Shown here in pieces: positions 63,973 through 64,000 of a stretch of 64,000 bases of DNA. The stretch covers positions 112,307,554 to 112,371,553 of the forward strand of contig CM041083.1 of the NCBI GenBank assembly GCA_023079485.1, given 5' to 3'. Position numbers and translations under genes: made by a program. Below the pieces are notes generated by a model. The model saw only the letters and a list, made by a program, of their open reading frames with translations. It did no database searches and was not told where the DNA came from. Every line of letters begins with the position of its first letter. Within the stretch, counting starts at the first letter, position 1. This DNA comes from Archilochus colubris (lineage: Eukaryota; Chordata; Aves; Apodiformes; Trochilidae).

Positions 63973-64000
63973 CTAAGAAGGCAAAAAAAAAGTGTCACCT

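Overview
The window looks like avian nuclear DNA, probably from a bird outside the chicken lineage. Several truncated CR1 retroposons end in the bird-type tandem octamer ATTCTATG. The coding exons are very close to vertebrate genes and sit in short introns, and one solo LTR has termini of a kind common in neoavian genomes. There is no bacterial gene organisation, CRISPR array, rRNA or tRNA.

Two protein-coding genes lie head to tail on the minus strand. (1) PRDM15 occupies 11542..41329 (stop to ATG) and is complete. I could place 24 coding exons that splice in phase into 1,179 codons: an N-terminal zinc knuckle, a PR/SET domain, an AT-hook-like motif, 17 C2H2-type fingers spread over many small exons, and a Gln-rich C-terminus. 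Its CpG-island promoter is at about 45.0-46.3 kb, with a likely 5' splice site of a non-coding first exon at 45988. (2) The 3' half of C2CD2 lies at 54175..63959 and runs off the right edge. Six exons encode the region after the lipid-transfer and C2 domains and end in a polybasic tail. PRDM15 followed by C2CD2 on the same strand is the order I know from human 21q22.3.

Layout: 1-11.5 kb is intergenic, with a GC-rich orphan island, a 57-bp minisatellite and four CR1 pieces. 11.5-41.3 kb holds the PRDM15 coding exons, with two tandem CR1 copies in one intron and CR1 remnants in another. 41.3-46.0 kb is PRDM15 intron 1, holding a solo LTR in the sense orientation with TATA, CRE-like and splice-donor sequences. 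46.3-54.2 kb is intergenic with two CR1 fragments. 54.2-64 kb is C2CD2.

I found no undescribed system. The most useful leads are the LTR that could act as an alternative PRDM15 promoter, a short direct repeat that brackets the PRDM15 CpG island, an in-frame 120-nt cassette exon after the PR domain, and the orphan GC island with its minisatellite. Exon borders were set by eye from splice consensus, reading phase and remembered vertebrate proteins. No alignment was run.
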